Shown: positions 61,579 through 64,000 of the stretch, piece by piece
Layout of the letters: every line of letters starts with the position of its first letter
Position numbering within the stretch: position 1 is the stretch's first letter
Assembly (NCBI RefSeq): GCF_949987515.2
Contig: NC_082694.2
Span: 37,406,451 to 37,470,450, forward strand
Reading direction: 5' to 3'
Source of the DNA: Delphinus delphis
Lineage: Eukaryota > Chordata > Mammalia > Artiodactyla > Delphinidae
DNA: 64,000 nucleotides
Program-made: the position numbers and the translations under genes
The notes under the pieces: generated by a model
What the model saw: the letters and a program-made list of their open reading frames with translations, nothing else
Databases searched by the model: none
What the model was told of the DNA's origin: nothing

Positions 61579-63139
61579 CAGTAGTTCTTGAAGTTCCAGG
61601 TTTCAGGATTCCTTTATGCTTTTAAAAGTTATTGATGACTCCCTAAGAACTTTTGTCTATGTGGGCACATCTACTGATATTTACCGTATTAGAAATTAAA
61701 ACAGGAAATTAAAAATATTTTAAAATTCTTTAAAAAATTATTTATTTGGCTGTGCCAGGTTAGTTGCGGCATGTGGGCTCTTAGTTGCAGCATGCATGTG
61801 GGATCTAGTTCCCTGACCAGGGATCGAATCCGGGCCCCCTGCACTGGGAGTGTGGAGTCTCAACCACTGGACCACCAGGGAAGTCCCTAAAATTCTTTTT
61901 AAAGCAACAATAAACCTTACATGTTAATATATATCTATGAAAACTGTATTTTCCAAAGAAAAATACTGAGAATATTGACATTGTTTTACATTTCTCCAAA
62001 TCTCTTTAATTAATAGAAGATGGCTAGATTCTCATATCTGCTCCTGCTTTCAATCTGTTGTGATGTGTTGTTTTGATTGAAGTGAATAAAGACAATCCAG
62101 CACACAGATATATGGTGGAAAAGGGAATTTTAAAAGCTTTTTCAGACTGTTGTGGGTATTCTTCTTTGATACTACAACAAACTCACAAATAGTGGTTTCT
62201 TAAAGGTTAGTTGCTATGTAGAATTTGAAACCATATCAAAGAACTTCTCTAACTCTGTTATATTAAAATCCACTGATCTATCTTGCACATGAAATTATCT
62301 ATACATAATTTTGAAACATCATCTGTTGGTCATTTGGCAAATATTGATTCCCTGAATTATTTAGATATTTCACATGTTGACACATTTCATCATATAATAT
62401 TTAAAATAAGATTTCTTAATATCATCACCAATCTGTTTAGAAGTCTTCTAAATACTGGGAAGATCTCAAGCTTAAAGGGGCAGATACGAATGTTCCCAAA
62501 TTCTAATTTTTGCTTGAAAGTCCTAATTTTATCATTGGCAACAAATACTGACAGTTGTTTCTCTTGAAGTGACAGGATTATTTTGCTCCTTTTCGAGTAA
62601 ATATCTACCAAATAACACATGGTTTGTCAATCATTCTTTCAAGTAAAGTAGTGTTCCCTGATACAGGCACCTAGCGAAGTTTACAACTCAGACAATAGTG
62701 CATGTGCTTTCCTTTGAGAAGATAGCACTTCGATGTGCAGCTGTGCATACTGCCCATACGATGTGCATACTGCCCATTTTGTCACACAAGATATTAGAAG
62801 AATGTGTACTTTAAGGATCAAGATTTAATAAAATTAATGCTTTTTTACTGCTTTATAAAGACATTCTTAGTTGAAACTGGCTCTTTTTTTTTTTTTCAAC
62901 TGAGAGTGCATGACCATGAAGAATACAACGACCACCACTAACAGTCTGCAGCCACTGCATTGATTCATATGCTAGTGCCAGGGGGTTTTACCCACCATTG
63001 CTTCTGCCCAATCTGTGCAAATGTCAAACAGTGAAGAAAGCAAATGATGTCTTAGTATTATTATGAAAAAGTCCTTTACTTCACAAACCCATCAAACTAT
63101 CTCATGTTCCTCCACAGATCACAGTTTGAGAACAGCTAG
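61579..63139 (-). mobile_element. hAT-Charlie element with transposase remnant
   Basis: Left end CAGTAGTTCTTGAAGTTCC and right end GTTTGAGAACAGCTAG approximate Charlie terminal repeats. A minus-strand frame at 62620-62390 (HLVDIYSKRS-like start, then DKIRTFKQKLEFGNIRI) resembles the middle of Charlie-type transposases, the family behind domesticated genes such as ZBED5 and GTF2IRD2. Frames are broken. Split by a SINE. Confidence 0.65.
61732..61887 (-). mobile_element. Short old tRNA-Glu SINE in the Charlie element
   Basis: Antisense, ends ACCACCAGGGAAGTCCC. TSD TAAAATTCTTT at 61721-61731 and 61888-61898. Confidence 0.93.
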
Positions 63140-63418
63140 CAAAGGGAACCAGCATCAAGACAGATATTTTTCATATATTCCACAATGCTAACTGTACTAA
63201 GCCTTGGGCTGGGAACTGGGTTCACCTTGGTGATGAAATACTCCCTGCCCTCTAGTAGAGATGTACCCAGGACTTAAACTAATATAAATTAAGAATGTGA
63301 ATTACTCATAATACATAGTTTTTACATATTCAAATTAGAAATCAGGATAGTTGTAGTTTTACACTGTTGTATAATAAATACTACCAGAAACCAATGGCAA
63401 TTTGATGACTACTGATTA

Positions 63419-63483
63419 CTTACAAGTGACATTTGAGCTGGACTTTGGAAGGATAAGCTGGTCCTCCCAAAGCCCTGCATAAA
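63419..63483 (+). repeat. Direct repeat, copy 2
   Basis: Second copy (CTTACAAGTGACATTTGAGC to GCCCTGCATAAA), four substitutions and one indel from copy 1, on the far side of the Charlie element. Confidence 0.85.
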
Positions 63484-64000
63484 CAAAGTTTTTTTTTCAC
63501 CTTTTTTTCTGTAAATCTGCAAGACTTTAATTTAGGTATTAAAAGTTAAATCTTAAAAACTTGCAAGAACTTAGATGACGATATAGTATAGCAAGTAGAT
63601 GATGTGTACCTGATTAACAGATGTTGAATAGTACTAAAAAATCACTACTGGCTCCTTTCCTACTTTATTGTTTACAAATCAGCAAGCAAGCAGGCTTGGG
63701 AATACTATGGAAGCTGCGTGATTGGCCTACAGTGGGGAAGAAGTTCCCACTGATATCCAGCAATCTTCCTTCCTTCAGTAACATTATAGAGAGAATGAAC
63801 ACTCCCCTTAATTGTTAATTATTCCATTAGTGTATAATTTGTGGTCAGCTTCCTCAGCAACAAATAAAATAACTGCTGTGCCCAGACAAGGAGGAAAACA
63901 GAACAAAACAGAACACAAGATTTAATGGGACCCTCTAAAGACTAAGTATTTCTAAAAGTTAATTTAACATCATATAACTCATGAGGTAAAGATAGTTTCT

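Larger units (their letters stand above)
27562..64000 (-). other. EHBP1: EHBP1 intron, partial, at least 36.4 kb
   Basis: The acceptor (T-rich tract, then AG at 27563-27562) is visible but the donor lies beyond the window. I found no upstream EHBP1 exon, such as the NPF-rich or C2-encoding ones, between here and 64000. Stretches with nothing recognised are 27565-28015, 28165-29100, 31260-31925, 32860-33565, 34750-35375, 46960-47255, 52690-54085, 54950-56195, 56560-57040, 58800-59290, 60430-60890 and 63490-64000. The mixed interval 61110-61570 includes an old MIR/L2-like piece. Confidence 0.85.

Noticed and set aside
27562..64000. Search for upstream EHBP1 exons (NPF-rich, C2 domain)
   Set aside because: I found no frame matching these parts. 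A small exon could still have been missed by eye.

Overview
The window is nuclear DNA from a mammal, almost certainly a cetacean (whale or dolphin). The main evidence is 26 tRNA-Glu-derived SINEs of the CHR type known from cetaceans and their relatives. Many are close to one consensus, with intact poly(A) tails and clean target-site duplications (TSDs). Old mammalian repeats (MIR, L2, MLT1, Charlie and Tigger) and several L1 generations make up most of the rest. A toothed whale seems likely, but I cannot prove the species from sequence alone.

One protein gene is recognisable: EHBP1 (EH domain-binding protein 1) on the minus strand. Four internal coding exons are visible, in gene order 27561-27383, 26755-26707, 19104-18202 and 11869-11726. 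Together they encode about 425 consecutive residues: the actin-binding calponin-homology (CH) domain, a long acidic/serine-rich linker, and the start of a charged helical segment. All four reading frames are open, all splice sites are canonical GT-AG, and the phases join correctly (0/2, 2/0, 0/0, 0/0). Neither end of the gene is in the window.

Layout: 1-11725 is the partial intron after the last visible exon, with old repeats, a decayed L1 and a palindromic mariner element. 11870-18201 is an intron of 6.3 kb. 19105-26706 is an intron of 7.6 kb holding a 1.4-kb repeat-poor stretch that looks like conserved regulatory DNA, and a nested L1/SINE cluster. 26756-27382 is a short intron inside the CH domain. 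27562-64000 is the start of a very large intron (at least 36.4 kb) filled with L1s: a recent antisense copy at 29-30.8 kb, a twin-primed inverted copy at 36.4-38 kb, stacked ancient copies at 39.6-46 kb, and a 5.4-kb copy at 47.3-52.7 kb. It also carries SINEs, a hAT with a clear 8-bp TSD, a Charlie element with a transposase remnant, and another repeat-poor stretch near 57-58 kb.

I see no new gene system, RNA gene or array. The points most worth a second look are the two repeat-poor blocks as candidate enhancers (EHBP1 neighbours OTX1 in mammals), a 180-bp retrocopy with a 15-bp TSD from an unidentified RNA, a tailless SINE, a long imperfect hairpin at 31 kb, and several readable insertion histories. 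Repeat names come from recognition by eye, so subfamily names are tentative.
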